Assembly (NCBI RefSeq): GCF_014647835.1
Contig: NZ_BMPY01000040.1
Location: 1-58,856, forward strand
Reading direction: 5' to 3'
From: Microbispora rosea subsp. aerata
GTDB taxonomy: Bacteria > Actinomycetota > Actinomycetes > Streptosporangiales > Streptosporangiaceae
Length of the DNA: 58,856 bases
Program-made: the position numbers and the translations under genes
The notes under the pieces: generated by a model
Told to the model about the DNA's origin: nothing
Databases searched by the model: none
The model's input: the letters and a program-made list of their open reading frames with translations, nothing else
Shown here: piece after piece, positions 35,965 to 44,755 of the stretch
Layout of the letters: each line of letters opens with the position of its first letter
Numbering within the stretch: position 1 is the first letter of the stretch

Positions 35965-37461
35965 GTGCTGCAGGCCGCAGGTATTTGCAAGAGCTATCAA
36001 GGCGCGCCCGCGCTCGACCACGTCACCATGACCCTGCGGGCCGGTGAGGTCCACGCGCTCGTCGGCGGCAACGGCGCGGGCAAGTCCACCCTGGTCAAGG
36101 TGCTCTCGGGGGTGTGCAGGCCGGACGCCGGCCGCCTGCGTTACCTCGGCGAGGAGGTCGCGTTCTCCTCCCCCACCGAGGCGGCCCGGCTCGGCATCGC
36201 CACGATTCACCAGGACGCGGGCCTCGTCCCCACGATGAGCGTCTCCGCCAATCTGTTCCTCGGCCGGGAGCCGCGCGGACGGTTCGGGCTGATCGACTTC
36301 GGGGCCATGCACGCGCGCGCCGCGGAGCTGCTGGCCTCCTACGGCCTGCGCGCCGACCCGCGCCGCCCGCTCGGCTCGCTCGGGGACGGCGCGCGCCAGC
36401 TCGTCGCCCTGGCCCGGGCGGCGTCCGCCGACGCGCGGCTGGTCATCATGGACGAGCCCGCCTCCGCGCTGGAGCGCGACGAGCTCGACGTCCTGTTCGG
36501 CGCGATCTCCCGGCTCCGCGAGGAGGGCCGGGCGGTGCTGTACGTCACCCACCGGCTCGACGAGCTCTACGAGATCTGCGACCGCGTGACCGTGCTGCGC
36601 GAGGGCCGGGTCGTGCACACCGGGCCGCTCGCCGACCTCGACCGCCGCAGGCTGGTCTCGCTCCTGCTCGGCAGGCCCTTCCACACCGGCGGGGCGGACG
36701 ACGCCGTCGCCGCCGAGTCCCCCGGCCCGCCCGGGGACCGGCCCCTGCTCGAAGCCCGGGGGCTGACCCGCCGCCACGTGCTCCGCGACGTGTCCCTGGC
36801 CCTGCGTACGGGCGAGGTGGTCGGCCTCGGCGGGCTGCGCGGCGCGGGGCGCAGCGAGACCGCGAAGGCCATCGCGGGCGCGCTGCGGGTGGACGCCGGT
36901 CAGGTGACGATCGCGGGCGCGCCCGCGGGCAAGTGGTCGATCAGGAACGCGATCCGCGCCGGCGTCGGGCTCGTGCCGGAAAACCGCCGCGTGGAGGGCA
37001 TCGTGCCGACGCTGTCGGTCCGCGACAACATCGCGCTGGCCGCGCTTCCCCGCCTGTCCCGGGCGGGGATCGTCTCCGACGCGCACGTGGACCGGATCGT
37101 CGCCACGTTCATGCGGCGGCTGGGCATCCAGGCCGTCTCCCCCCGGCAGGCCGCCGGCGAGCTGTCCGGCGGCAACCAGCAGAAGGTGCTGCTGGCCCGC
37201 TGGCTGGCGATGCACCCGAAGGTGCTGCTGCTCGACGAGCCCAGCCGCGGCGTCGACATCGCGACCAAGCTGGCCATGCGGGCGCTCCTCGACGACCTGG
37301 CGGTGGACGGACTGGCGATCCTGCTGATCTCCTCCGACGTGTCGGAGCTGGTGGAGAACTGCGACAGCGTGGTGGTCCTGCGCGACGGCGCGGTCGTCGG
37401 CCAGCTCGCCGGGCCCGAGGTCAGCGAAGACCGCATCATGGGCGCCCTCGCCGCAAGCTGA
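35965..37461 (+). CDS. Orphan two-domain sugar ABC ATPase (RbsA type)
   Basis: 498 residues, paralogous to the transporter ATPase at 29257-30807. Domain 1 has Walker A GGNGAGKST (Gly replaces the usual Glu of GENGAGKST), an unusual signature LGDGARQLVALARA and Walker B LVIMDEPASALE. Domain 2 has GLRGAGRSET, LSGGNQQKVLLARWL and VLLLDEPSRGVDI. GTG 35965 after GGAGG is chosen; the frame upstream to 35905 lacks family similarity. No permease or binding protein follows: the next gene is a convergent ROK regulator. It may swap into the nearby YtfQ-type complex or be a leftover of a lost operon. Confidence 0.83.
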   Translation: MLQAAGICKSYQGAPALDHVTMTLRAGEVHALVGGNGAGKSTLVKVLSGVCRPDAGRLRYLGEEVAFSSPTEAARLGIATIHQDAGLVPTMSVSANLFLGREPRGRFGLIDFGAMHARAAELLASYGLRADPRRPLGSLGDGARQLVALARAASADARLVIMDEPASALERDELDVLFGAISRLREEGRAVLYVTHRLDELYEICDRVTVLREGRVVHTGPLADLDRRRLVSLLLGRPFHTGGADDAVAAESPGPPGDRPLLEARGLTRRHVLRDVSLALRTGEVVGLGGLRGAGRSETAKAIAGALRVDAGQVTIAGAPAGKWSIRNAIRAGVGLVPENRRVEGIVPTLSVRDNIALAALPRLSRAGIVSDAHVDRIVATFMRRLGIQAVSPRQAAGELSGGNQQKVLLARWLAMHPKVLLLDEPSRGVDIATKLAMRALLDDLAVDGLAILLISSDVSELVENCDSVVVLRDGAVVGQLAGPEVSEDRIMGALAAS

Positions 37462-37524
37462 CCCCGCCGCCGAGTCCGGGCACGCCGGGGGCGCCGCCGT
37501 CGGCCGCCCCGCGAGACGTACGCC

Positions 37525-37588
37525 GCCGGGAACGCACACCACCGATAAAGCACACCGCCGAGAACGCACGCCACCGAAGATGCGCGCC
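37525..37588. repeat. Two-copy 32-bp direct repeat
   Basis: GCCGGGAACGCACACCACCG and GCCGAGAACGCACGCCACCG recur 32 bases apart between the convergent ATPase and ROK genes. The remaining DNA of this gap (37462-37705) shows no gene. Confidence 0.5.
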
Positions 37589-37705
37589 GCCGGTGAGAGC
37601 GGCGCGGCCTCTCGCGCTCACCTTGGCGGCGCTGCCGTCACGCCCGTCGTCCACCCTGCCGGGAAGTCATCCACGGCGGCGTCTGGGGGAGAGTGAACGG
37701 AACCC

Positions 37706-38965
37706 TCAGAGCGCAAGCGCACGCCTCGGGGACGCCATGCGGCGGGCGGCGGCACGGCGGCGCATCTCCGCGAGCACCTCCAGAGGGCTGGCCAGGAGCC
37801 TGGAGAAGGCCAGCTCCGCCGCGCCGACCAATGTGACGTCGTCGCCGAGCGCCGACACCCGCAGCCGCACCTGCTCGCGGGAGATCACCATGGCGTGCGT
37901 CTCCACCCTGCGGCGGACCTGCGCCGCCGAGCCCGGGTACACGTCCCGCAGCATCCCTCCGAAGATCACCATGCCGGGGTTGAACAGGTTGATGAGGTTG
38001 GCCACGCCGATGCCCAGCCAGTCGCCGATGCGCCGCAGCGCGTCCACGGCCGCCGCGTCCCCGGCCTCGGCCGCCTCGAGCACCGCGCGGACGCCCTCGC
38101 GACCGCTCAGTTCACCCGAGCGGCCAGCGGCGTCGATCAGGGCGTGCTCGCCGACCTCCGCCTCCAGGCAGCCTCGCGAGCCGCACATGCAGGGCCGCCC
38201 GTTGTACGGGTTCACCACCATGTGCCCCACCTCGCACCCATAGCCGCCGTCACCGTCCAGCAGCTTGCCGCCGACGATGATCCCGCCGCCCACGCCGACG
38301 TCGCCGTGCAGGTAGATCAGGTTGTCCAGGCCGCGGCCCACGCCCCGGTCGCGCTCGGCCAGCGCGCCGAGGTGCGCCTCGTTGCCGACGAGCACCGGCA
38401 GCCCGAGCCTGGCGCCGAGCTCCACGCCGAACGCCTGGTCCACCCACCCCATGTAGGGCCCGTACCGCACCGTGCCGTCGTCGGGCCGGATCATGCCGCA
38501 GTAGGCCGCGCCGACTCCGACGCAGACCGACCCCGGCCGCGCGCCGCGCCGCAGCTCGCGGCCGAACTCCGCGAGCACGCCGACGACGTCTTCCAGGTCC
38601 GCGCCCGCGCGCGGCCTGACCGCCTCCCGGCGGTCGAGGATCTCACCGCCGAGCGCCACCCGGGCCGCGACGAGATGGTCGACGCGGACGTCGAAGGCCA
38701 GCACGTGCGCCCGGTCGCGCTCCGGGCGGACCACCAGCGACGGCCTTCCCGCCCTGCCGGTGTCTCCCGGCAGCTCCTCGCTGACCAGGCCCGCCGCGGA
38801 CAGCTCGGCGGTCAGCGCCATGATCGTGCTGCGGTTGAGGCCCATCCGGTCGGCCAGCTCGGAACGGGAGAGCGCGCCGTCCAGATGCACGTGCCGCAGC
38901 AGATCGCCCAGGTTCCGCCGGCGGGTCTCCTCTTGGGATCGACCGGCTTTCGACATGGTGCGCAA
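37706..38965 (-). CDS. ROK-family transcriptional regulator
   Basis: 419 residues. The N-terminal MarR-like winged helix is SRSELADRMGLNRSTIMALT. The ROK sugar-kinase-like domain has DVGVGGGIIVGG and the zinc motif CMCGSRGCLE with the preceding GHMVVNPYNGRP. NagC/XylR-type members sense sugars or sugar phosphates and usually repress uptake genes. The ATP-binding kinase core is degenerate, as in other ROK repressors. The likely start is ATG 38965 (MRTMSKAG); the second Met at residue 4 is an alternative. It converges with the orphan ATPase. Its target may be that sugar locus or distant genes. Confidence 0.85.
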   Translation of the reverse strand: MRTMSKAGRSQEETRRRNLGDLLRHVHLDGALSRSELADRMGLNRSTIMALTAELSAAGLVSEELPGDTGRAGRPSLVVRPERDRAHVLAFDVRVDHLVAARVALGGEILDRREAVRPRAGADLEDVVGVLAEFGRELRRGARPGSVCVGVGAAYCGMIRPDDGTVRYGPYMGWVDQAFGVELGARLGLPVLVGNEAHLGALAERDRGVGRGLDNLIYLHGDVGVGGGIIVGGKLLDGDGGYGCEVGHMVVNPYNGRPCMCGSRGCLEAEVGEHALIDAAGRSGELSGREGVRAVLEAAEAGDAAAVDALRRIGDWLGIGVANLINLFNPGMVIFGGMLRDVYPGSAAQVRRRVETHAMVISREQVRLRVSALGDDVTLVGAAELAFSRLLASPLEVLAEMRRRAAARRMASPRRALAL

Positions 38966-39055
38966 ATCCTGACGACTCGGAGATTCCTCGTTGGCGGGCC
39001 GTACGGAGGACGGGACGCGGTTCCCATCCTTGCCTTGAGATTACCAACCGGGACG

Positions 39056-39814
39056 TCACGGGCCGAGTGCCGCGTTCGCCGGCGTGCTGCCCACCACGTC
39101 GTCCGCGGGGGACGGCGGCGCGGGCACTGGGCGCGGAACCACGCGCCCCCGGTTCGGCGCCGTCTGCGGGGTGCCGCCATGCCCGCCCGTGGAAACCTCG
39201 GGGTGACGGACCGCCGCACTCGTACGAGCCGCCGCCCCGGCGTCGGAGCCGATTCGCGCACGCGCCCCCGCGCCCGCGTGAGCACCCTCTCGTGCGCGGC
39301 CGCCTCCTCCCGTATGGGCGGCCGCTCGTGCACGGGAACCCTCTCGCGTACGGGCACCTTCTCGGGTGCGGGCACCCGCTCGCGTACCGGTGCCCTCTCT
39401 CGCGCGGGTCGCCGCTCGCGTTTGGGGCGACGGCTGCGGTGCCGGGGACGGTGTGGGCGAGACGTCCATGTACGGCATGCCGAGCGCCTGCACGATGTCG
39501 CAGTCCTGGTTTCTCCTGCACATCGCGTTCTGGATGCCGGTCCCGCCGATCGCGACGTTGATGGAGGTCTGCTGCGCGCCACGGCTGTTCATGGACGTCG
39601 ACGCGGTGAGCTCCGAGTCGGAGAGGGCGGGCCGCGTGGACCGGAGCCCGGGCTCCTGCTGACGCTCCTGCCGGCGGGGTGTCTCCTGTCCGTGGGCGCG
39701 CGTGGCTGCGGCGGCAGGGCTCGCGGCGGCCAGCGCCGCCACGACCGACGCGCAGGCGAGGAGACCGAGGCCGATCTTCCTCGCGGCCGTCCCGCCGTAC
39801 CATCGACACTTCAT
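39056..39814 (-). CDS. Small exported protein with Cys pair and Arg/Ala-rich tail
   Basis: 252 residues. Signal peptide 1-38 (LGLLACASVVAALAA, ending AAAAT). A short folded-looking core of about 50 residues contains QQTSINVAIGGTG and AMCRRNQDC (CX5C). Residues 125-252 are a low-complexity repetitive tail of REGTGTRAGAR-like and Pro-rich segments. ATG 39814 follows GGGAGC. The core aligns with the C-terminal part of the next gene upstream (39997-40413). I do not recognise a family. The tail might be cell-wall spanning or simply a frame kept open by GC bias. Confidence 0.6.
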   Translation of the reverse strand: MKCRWYGGTAARKIGLGLLACASVVAALAAASPAAAATRAHGQETPRRQERQQEPGLRSTRPALSDSELTASTSMNSRGAQQTSINVAIGGTGIQNAMCRRNQDCDIVQALGMPYMDVSPTPSPAPQPSPQTRAATRAREGTGTRAGARTREGARTREGSRARAAAHTGGGGRAREGAHAGAGARARIGSDAGAAARTSAAVRHPEVSTGGHGGTPQTAPNRGRVVPRPVPAPPSPADDVVGSTPANAALGP

Positions 39815-39996
39815 CGCGCGCTCCCGCCAGTCGCCGCAATGCTCCGGGCGGCCCCTTTCGCCCGAGCCTTTCCCACGCTAGTAATCCGCCGGTTTCTCAT
39901 GCCCGGCACGCGCGGCGGCTTACGGCATCATTGCCATATCAGTCAGCACAACCCCCGTAATCGTGGAATTCGCGGCCCGCGTATTTCCGGGCGTTA

Positions 39997-40413
39997 TCAC
40001 CAGCCGTAGACGGTCGTGGGCATGTTCTGCCAAACCTTGCACTGCCTCGGGCCCGGACCGCAGAACACGCCCTGGGTGCTGATGCGTCCGCCATTCGTGA
40101 TGCCGGTCTGCTGCTGGCCGATCATGAAGGTCGGGGCGTACACGCCGTTGAGGTTCTGGTTGAACCTGCCGTTGCCCGACTTGACCTGCCGCGCCGCGGC
40201 CGTTCCGCCCGCCGCGACCTGGCTCCCGGCACCGCGGCCGTGACCATCGCCCTGGCCGGTGACGGCCTTCGGCGTCCGCTTCCGCAGAGCATGCGCGCTC
40301 GCGTCCTGAGCCGCCGCACCCCACGCGACCGCGGCCACGAGAGCGGCCAGCGTCAGGCGGCGGGCCGTCGCAGCCAGAGACGGTCCGGGGCTGGACGCGC
40401 AGCGGCGAGACAT
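39997..40413 (-). CDS. Small exported protein with C-terminal Cys pair
   Basis: 138 residues. Signal peptide about 1-41 (LTLAALVAAVAWGAA, then ASAHA). A Gly-rich linker follows, then a C-terminal core starting NGRFNQNLNGVYAPT, with GQQQTGITNGG and FCGPGPRQC (CX6C), ending TVYGW. The core resembles that of the downstream gene at 39056-39814 in order and spacing (QQT, then Gly-rich, Cys-Cys, Val/Ile-Gln, Met-Pro). Both are probably secreted. No family name is offered. The gene pair appears to be an old tandem duplication with divergent linkers. Confidence 0.65.
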   Translation of the reverse strand: MSRRCASSPGPSLAATARRLTLAALVAAVAWGAAAQDASAHALRKRTPKAVTGQGDGHGRGAGSQVAAGGTAAARQVKSGNGRFNQNLNGVYAPTFMIGQQQTGITNGGRISTQGVFCGPGPRQCKVWQNMPTTVYGW

Positions 40414-40732
40414 CGCGGAAACGCACCTACCTAAGTGCCATGCGGCAATGGGCTTTCGTCGTGGACATAAGCAGCGTTGACCTCATACCCCGCGCCATGA
40501 CGTCAGTCCCGCGCATGCCAAGCGCGGCATGGATGATGACGCATTTTTTGTCGCTATGCCCTCCGATCCGGCAATCACGACACATGCCACTATCCGCCGC
40601 TTATGGCATAAATCCTGAAATATAGCGTTTGCGCCGGATAGTGACATCCACGGGGTACGGTCGCGCCACCGCCGACCTCGCTCGTCCTGCTGCTGCTCGC
40701 CGTCGGGCGCGTCGCGCCCACCCCGAACGTTG
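40414..40732. other. AT-richer intergenic region with a 9-bp inverted repeat
   Basis: CACTATCCG at 40588-40596 and CGGATAGTG at 40635-40643 are a perfect inverted repeat, 38 bases apart. They flank an AT-rich core (ATGGCATAAATCCTGAAATATAG in two parts). It could be a structured leader, a terminator for flanking genes or an operator pair. No coding region is supported. Confidence 0.45.
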
Positions 40733-41146
40733 TCAGCCGCCGACGGCGTCGAGATAGACCCAGGCGCCCTCGTGACGGACGAACCGGCTCTGCTCGCGCA
40801 TCTCGCCGGGCTGCCCCCGGTAGTCGTACCGGGCGCGGAAGGTGACCGTGCCGTCCGCGTGGATCGGGCTCCCGCCGGTGACCGCCTCGATCTCAAGCCC
40901 GGTCCACCGCATGCCCCGGTCGAACTCGACCCGCGCCGGGCGGGTGGCGGGATGCCAGGTCCGCAGCAGGTACGCCTCGTCCTCCACGGCGAACGCGGAG
41001 AAGCGCGAGCGCATCAGCGCCTCGGCCGTCGGCGCGGCCTGACCGGCGTGGAACCTGCCGCAGCACTCGCCGTAGGTGCCCGGCAGACCGCAGGGACAGG
41101 GCTGGACGGCACGCGGCGTACGACGGGAACGGGAGGTACGGCTCAC
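40733..41146 (-). CDS. YchJ-family (UPF0225) protein with SEC-C zinc motif
   Basis: 137 residues from GTG 41146, which precedes the conserved start by 14 codons; a longer frame to 41230 has no ribosome site. The N-terminal SEC-C motif is CPCGLPGTYGECCGRFH, which binds zinc. The YchJ domain follows: TAEALMRSRFSAFAVEDEAYLLRTWH-type region (two parts) and RARYDYRGQPGEMREQSRF. The family is widespread and of unknown function. It is likely cytosolic and monocistronic, divergent from the alpha-amylase gene. Confidence 0.87.
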   Translation of the reverse strand: MSRTSRSRRTPRAVQPCPCGLPGTYGECCGRFHAGQAAPTAEALMRSRFSAFAVEDEAYLLRTWHPATRPARVEFDRGMRWTGLEIEAVTGGSPIHADGTVTFRARYDYRGQPGEMREQSRFVRHEGAWVYLDAVGG

Positions 41147-41689
41147 CCCCGCGAGGTTACCGTTCCCGGCCGCCGCCCATGCGCTGCGGCGAACTGGAAG
41201 CGCCCGAGACCGATCGCACGGCTTCGTCACCTCGGGGTCGTGCGTGTGACCGTCGCAGATCGCGGCGTCGGCACCGCCTCATCGGGGACGACGGACACGG
41301 CCTCCGAGGCACGCGGGTGATCGCGAAGCCCGAAAGCAGGGAGAAAGCTTCTGAAAATTGCTGCAAACTCTTGCAGAACCGAGTGCCGCTCAGTAACTTC
41401 CAGGCAACACCTCGGAAACCTGACGGAGGCCGCCGGTGGTGTGCCCTTGTCATCGCGGCGCGAGGGCGCCGCCGTCTCGCCCGTGTCCGGTTCCCCGCGT
41501 TCCGGTCCCCACCACCGGTCCGGGTGGTCACTCCGTCCCCCGCACGCGGCTTCCGGACGATCCCCCTGCCCCTATGCAGCATCACGGCGTACGCCTCGAA
41601 CCGGCGTCGCGCACGGAAGCGGGCCGAGTGTCGGCTCCACCCGGCCCGCCTTCACGGGACCCCCGATCTCAGTCCAGGAGACCCGCACT
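41147..41689. other. Upstream region of the alpha-amylase gene
   Basis: No gene is supported here. It holds a CTGCAA/TTGCAG palindrome at 41361-41376. A Shine-Dalgarno-like CAGGAG lies just before the amylase start. An AT-richer patch with TTCTGAAAATTG lies at 41349-41360. A long leader of about 300 bases would result if transcription starts near the palindrome. Confidence 0.45.
41361..41376. promoter_or_regulatory. MalR-like operator candidate
   Basis: CTGCAAACTCTTGCAG is an inverted repeat (6-bp arms, 4-bp spacer). TTGCAG/CTGCAA repeats are the known regulatory sites of Streptomyces amylase and maltose genes, bound by the LacI-family maltose repressor (MalR/Reg1). No such regulator is encoded in this window. 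Confidence 0.6.
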
Positions 41690-43393
41690 ATGAGACTGTA
41701 CAAAGCAATCGCCGCGGGCGTGCTGACCGTGACCGCGGCCGCCGCGAGCGTGGTGGCCCTGCCCGCGCTCACCGAGACCGCCGACGCCGCCTCCGGCCCC
41801 GGTGTGACCGCCAACCTGTGGCACTGGAACTGGAACTCGGTGGCCAGGGAGTGCACCGAGGTCCTCGGCCCGGCCGGATACGGCTCGGTGCAGGTGTCCC
41901 CGCCCGCCGACTCCATGTCCAAGGGCGGCTCGGTGTGGTGGGACGTCTACCAGCCCGCCCGCTACGTCCTGACCAGCAAGTTCGGCGACGAGACCGCCTT
42001 CAGGAACATGGTCGCCGCCTGTCACTCCGCGGGCGTGAAGGTGCAGGTGGACGCGGTCGTCAACCACATGACCGGGCAGGGCTCCACCAGCTACGGCGGC
42101 TACAGCTTCAGCAAGTACGACTACCCCGGGTTCTACGCCCCCTGGGACTTCCACTCCCCCACCTGCGCCATCGACGACGCCGACTACGTCAACAACGCCT
42201 GGCGGGTGCAGAACTGCGAGCTCGTCGGCCTGGCCGACCTCAACACCGGCTCCGACTACGTGCGCGGCCAGATCGCCGCGTACCTGAACAAGCTGACCGA
42301 CCTGGGCGTGGACGGCTTCCGCATCGACGCCGCCAAGCACATCAGCCCGGACGACATCGCCGCGATCAAGTCCAGGCTCAAGGGCTCGCCGTACATCCAC
42401 CAGGAGGTCATCTACGGCGACAACGAAGCGGTCCAGCCGAGCTGGTACACCGGCAACGGCGACGTGGACGAGTTCGTCTACGGCCGCAAGCTGAAGGAGC
42501 AGTTCACCGGCCAGATCAAGTGGCTGCAGAGCTTCGGCCAGAGCTGGGGCCTGTCCGTGGGCAGCGACAAGGCCATGGTCTTCGTCGACAACCACGACAC
42601 CGAGCGCAACGGGTCCACGCTCAACTACAAGTACGGCGCTACCTACAAGCTGGCCAACGTCTTCATGCTGGCCTGGCCGTACGGCAAGCCCAGCGTCTAC
42701 TCCTCCTTCACCTGGGGTGACAGCGAGAGCGGGCCTCCGTCGGCGAACGGCGGGTTCGTCACCGACAGCAACTGCTCAAACGGCCGGTGGACCTGCTTCC
42801 ATCGTGAGATGTCGGGCATGGTCGGCTTCTACAACGCCGTCCAGGGCACCTCGGTCGCCAACTGGACCGACAACGGCAACAACCTGATCGCCTTCAGCCG
42901 CGGCAACAAGGGCTGGGTCGCGATCAACAACGAGAACAGCAGCGTCACCCGTACCTTCACCACCGGCCTGCCCGCCGGGACGTACCCGAACGTGGCGGGC
43001 GGCGGCTCGGTGACGGTGAACTCGAACGGAACGGCGACGGTCACCGTCCCGGCCAAGAGCGCCGTCGCCATCCGCGTCGGCACGTCCGCCTCGCCGTCGC
43101 CCACCGGCAACAGCGCCACCGTCTACTACTACACGGGGTGGAACCCGGCCTACATCCACTACGGGATCAACGGCTCGTGGACCACCGTCCCCGGCGTCGC
43201 GATGGACACCGCCTGCACCGGCTGGAAGAAGAAGACCATCGACCTCGGCACCGCGACGAGCTTCCAGGTCACCTTCAACAACGGCTCCGGAAGCTGGGAC
43301 AACAACCAGGGCAGGGACTACACCATCGGCACCGGCACCAGCACCGTGAAGAACGGCGTGGTCACCGGCAACGCCCCCAACCCCTGCGGCTGA
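41690..43393 (+). CDS. Secreted alpha-amylase (GH13) with C-terminal CBM25 starch-binding domain
   Basis: 567 residues. Sec signal peptide 1-34 (ends ETADAA). The GH13 barrel starts GVTANLWHWNW. Catalytic residues are Asp213 in GFRIDAAKH, Glu239 in YIHQEV and Asp303 in FVDNHDTERNG; region I is DAVVNHM. A beta-sandwich C domain ends near 460. A Ser/Pro linker then leads to a CBM25 (VYYYTGWNPAYIHYGING, then WTTVPG). It hydrolyses internal alpha-1,4 bonds of starch (EC 3.2.1.1) outside the cell. ATG 41690 follows CCAGGAG. A TTGCAG palindrome lies upstream and a strong terminator downstream, so it is monocistronic. Confidence 0.93.
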   Translation: MRLYKAIAAGVLTVTAAAASVVALPALTETADAASGPGVTANLWHWNWNSVARECTEVLGPAGYGSVQVSPPADSMSKGGSVWWDVYQPARYVLTSKFGDETAFRNMVAACHSAGVKVQVDAVVNHMTGQGSTSYGGYSFSKYDYPGFYAPWDFHSPTCAIDDADYVNNAWRVQNCELVGLADLNTGSDYVRGQIAAYLNKLTDLGVDGFRIDAAKHISPDDIAAIKSRLKGSPYIHQEVIYGDNEAVQPSWYTGNGDVDEFVYGRKLKEQFTGQIKWLQSFGQSWGLSVGSDKAMVFVDNHDTERNGSTLNYKYGATYKLANVFMLAWPYGKPSVYSSFTWGDSESGPPSANGGFVTDSNCSNGRWTCFHREMSGMVGFYNAVQGTSVANWTDNGNNLIAFSRGNKGWVAINNENSSVTRTFTTGLPAGTYPNVAGGGSVTVNSNGTATVTVPAKSAVAIRVGTSASPSPTGNSATVYYYTGWNPAYIHYGINGSWTTVPGVAMDTACTGWKKKTIDLGTATSFQVTFNNGSGSWDNNQGRDYTIGTGTSTVKNGVVTGNAPNPCG

Positions 43394-43403
43394 GCCCTGT
43401 CGG

Positions 43404-43435
43404 CGGCGTCCCGGCCAGGCCGGGCCGGGACGCCG
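43404..43435 (+). terminator. Rho-independent-like terminator of the amylase gene
   Basis: CGGCGTCCCGGCC and GGCCGGGACGCCG form a perfect 13-bp stem with a six-base loop, 10 bases after the amylase stop. It is followed by a pyrimidine tract. Confidence 0.75.
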
Positions 43436-43966
43436 TCCCCCCTCAAACAACCGCGCGGACCCCGTCGAAACGCCGTCCCGTCTCGAACCGCGCGAACCAC
43501 GCAGGAATGCCGTAACGTCGCGAGCACGCGCCCTGCACAGGTGAGTGACGAGTGCCCGTTCGGCAGCGGCGCATCCGGGCCGGACATCCCGGTGCAGCGC
43601 CGGCAACGGCCGCCCCGGACCGGCTGCTCGGGCAGGTGACCGCCGCGCGCGGAGCCGCCCCATCTCACGAAACAGACGGTGCCCCCACTCCGCTCCTGGG
43701 CGCCTCACCGCTCAAGCCCTCGGGCGGCTTCCTCTGCTCCGGCCTCTGGGCTGCTCCCCCACTCCGGCGCTGGGGCGCTTGTCGCCTCTCCCCCCGTTCG
43801 CGCCCCGATTGCCGTACGGCACCGAGCCCCAGCGGCCGGACTACGACGAGGTCCCCGGCGTCGGGGTTCGCCGTGGAACCATCCGCCGGAGACCTCGCCG
43901 TTCAGCAGTCCGTGCCGTCGGCGCGCCCGGCCCACCTCACGGGGCGGACCACCGCGCCGGAGCGGC
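43436..43966. other. Intergenic, no recognised feature
   Basis: About 530 bases between the amylase terminator and a convergent small exported-protein gene. The phrase CTCCGGC(C)TCTGGGCTGC and similar CT-rich pieces recur loosely around 43690-43800. Open frames here lack starts with ribosome sites and show no family motif. Confidence 0.4.
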
Positions 43967-44449
43967 TCAGTTGTAGGGGTTGTCGTAGGTGGAGCTGCTC
44001 TTCGTCCGCATCTGGTACTGGCCGTTGGTGCCGAACCACCCGCCGGTCACATCGAAGCGGACGTTGCGGACGGTGCTGCCGAAGTTCACCTCGTTGTTGT
44101 AGACGGTCGTCACCTGGCACCCGGACTTGGTCGTCGTGCCGGTCGAGGTGGGATAGTTCGTGGTGGTGCCGTTGACGATGACCCTGAACGAGGGCGCGGG
44201 GTAGGCGCTCTGCCAGCACAGGGTCAGCGAGTAGCGGTACTTGGTGTTCCCGCTGTCGAACGCCAGCGTGCCCTCAAGGCGGGCCAGCGGCGTCGCGTTG
44301 CCGTCGTTGCTCACCAGTTGCACGTACACCGGCTGGTCGGGGCCGTACGCCGCGTGCGCGGGCGTGGTCGGCAGGAGCGCGGTGGCGATCGCCCCGCCGG
44401 CCAGGGCGACGGACGCGGCGAGGCGGCGTCCTCTTGAGCGTGTGGTCAC
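43967..44449 (-). CDS. Small exported protein of unknown function
   Basis: 160 residues from GTG 44449 (GAGGTG Shine-Dalgarno six bases upstream); the longer frame to 44530 lacks one. Signal peptide about 1-35 (RLAASVALAGGAIAT, cleavage after AHA). The mature part is rich in Thr, Ser, Asn and Tyr with two Cys (LTLCWQS and SGCQVTT), typical of a small disulphide-stabilised beta-sandwich secreted protein. It ends STYDNPYN. No family is recognised. It is followed by the amylase gene on the opposite strand. Confidence 0.7.
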   Translation of the reverse strand: MTTRSRGRRLAASVALAGGAIATALLPTTPAHAAYGPDQPVYVQLVSNDGNATPLARLEGTLAFDSGNTKYRYSLTLCWQSAYPAPSFRVIVNGTTTNYPTSTGTTTKSGCQVTTVYNNEVNFGSTVRNVRFDVTGGWFGTNGQYQMRTKSSSTYDNPYN

Positions 44450-44755
44450 TTGACACCTCATCTGCTTCGGGGAGTGCGAGTGCCTGGAGGTTAGGGCCGC
44501 CGCCACACGCCGAACCAGGGCACCGATCACGGGGGCCGAATCCGGTCCGGCGTTAACTGATCAATCATCCGGGCCTGCCGGATTTCTCTCTTCCGCGACC
44601 AGGGCGAACACGGTGATCAAGAGGGTGGGGAAAGCGGTCGCGGTCGCTGAAATTTCACCGTAACGGAAGAGCCGGGGAGGAAAGCCGCTCGGGAGGAGCA
44701 CGAAACCGGCCCCCGGCGGCACCGCGCCGGGGGCCGGGGCACGGCCGGGCCGAGG
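44450..44755. other. Intergenic between two same-strand exported-protein genes
   Basis: 306 bases. A TTAACTGATCAATCAT patch near 44554 and TTTCACCGTAACGG near 44650 are AT-richer and may hold the promoter for the gene at 43967-44449. The GCCCCCGGCGGCACCGCGCCGGGGGC hairpin (in parts, 44711-44736) lies just after the lamin-tail gene and is a likely terminator. Confidence 0.45.

Noticed and set aside
39366-39960. Plus-strand open frames opposite the small exported-protein gene
   Set aside because: They lack ribosome sites and signal-like N-termini; the minus-strand frame has both.
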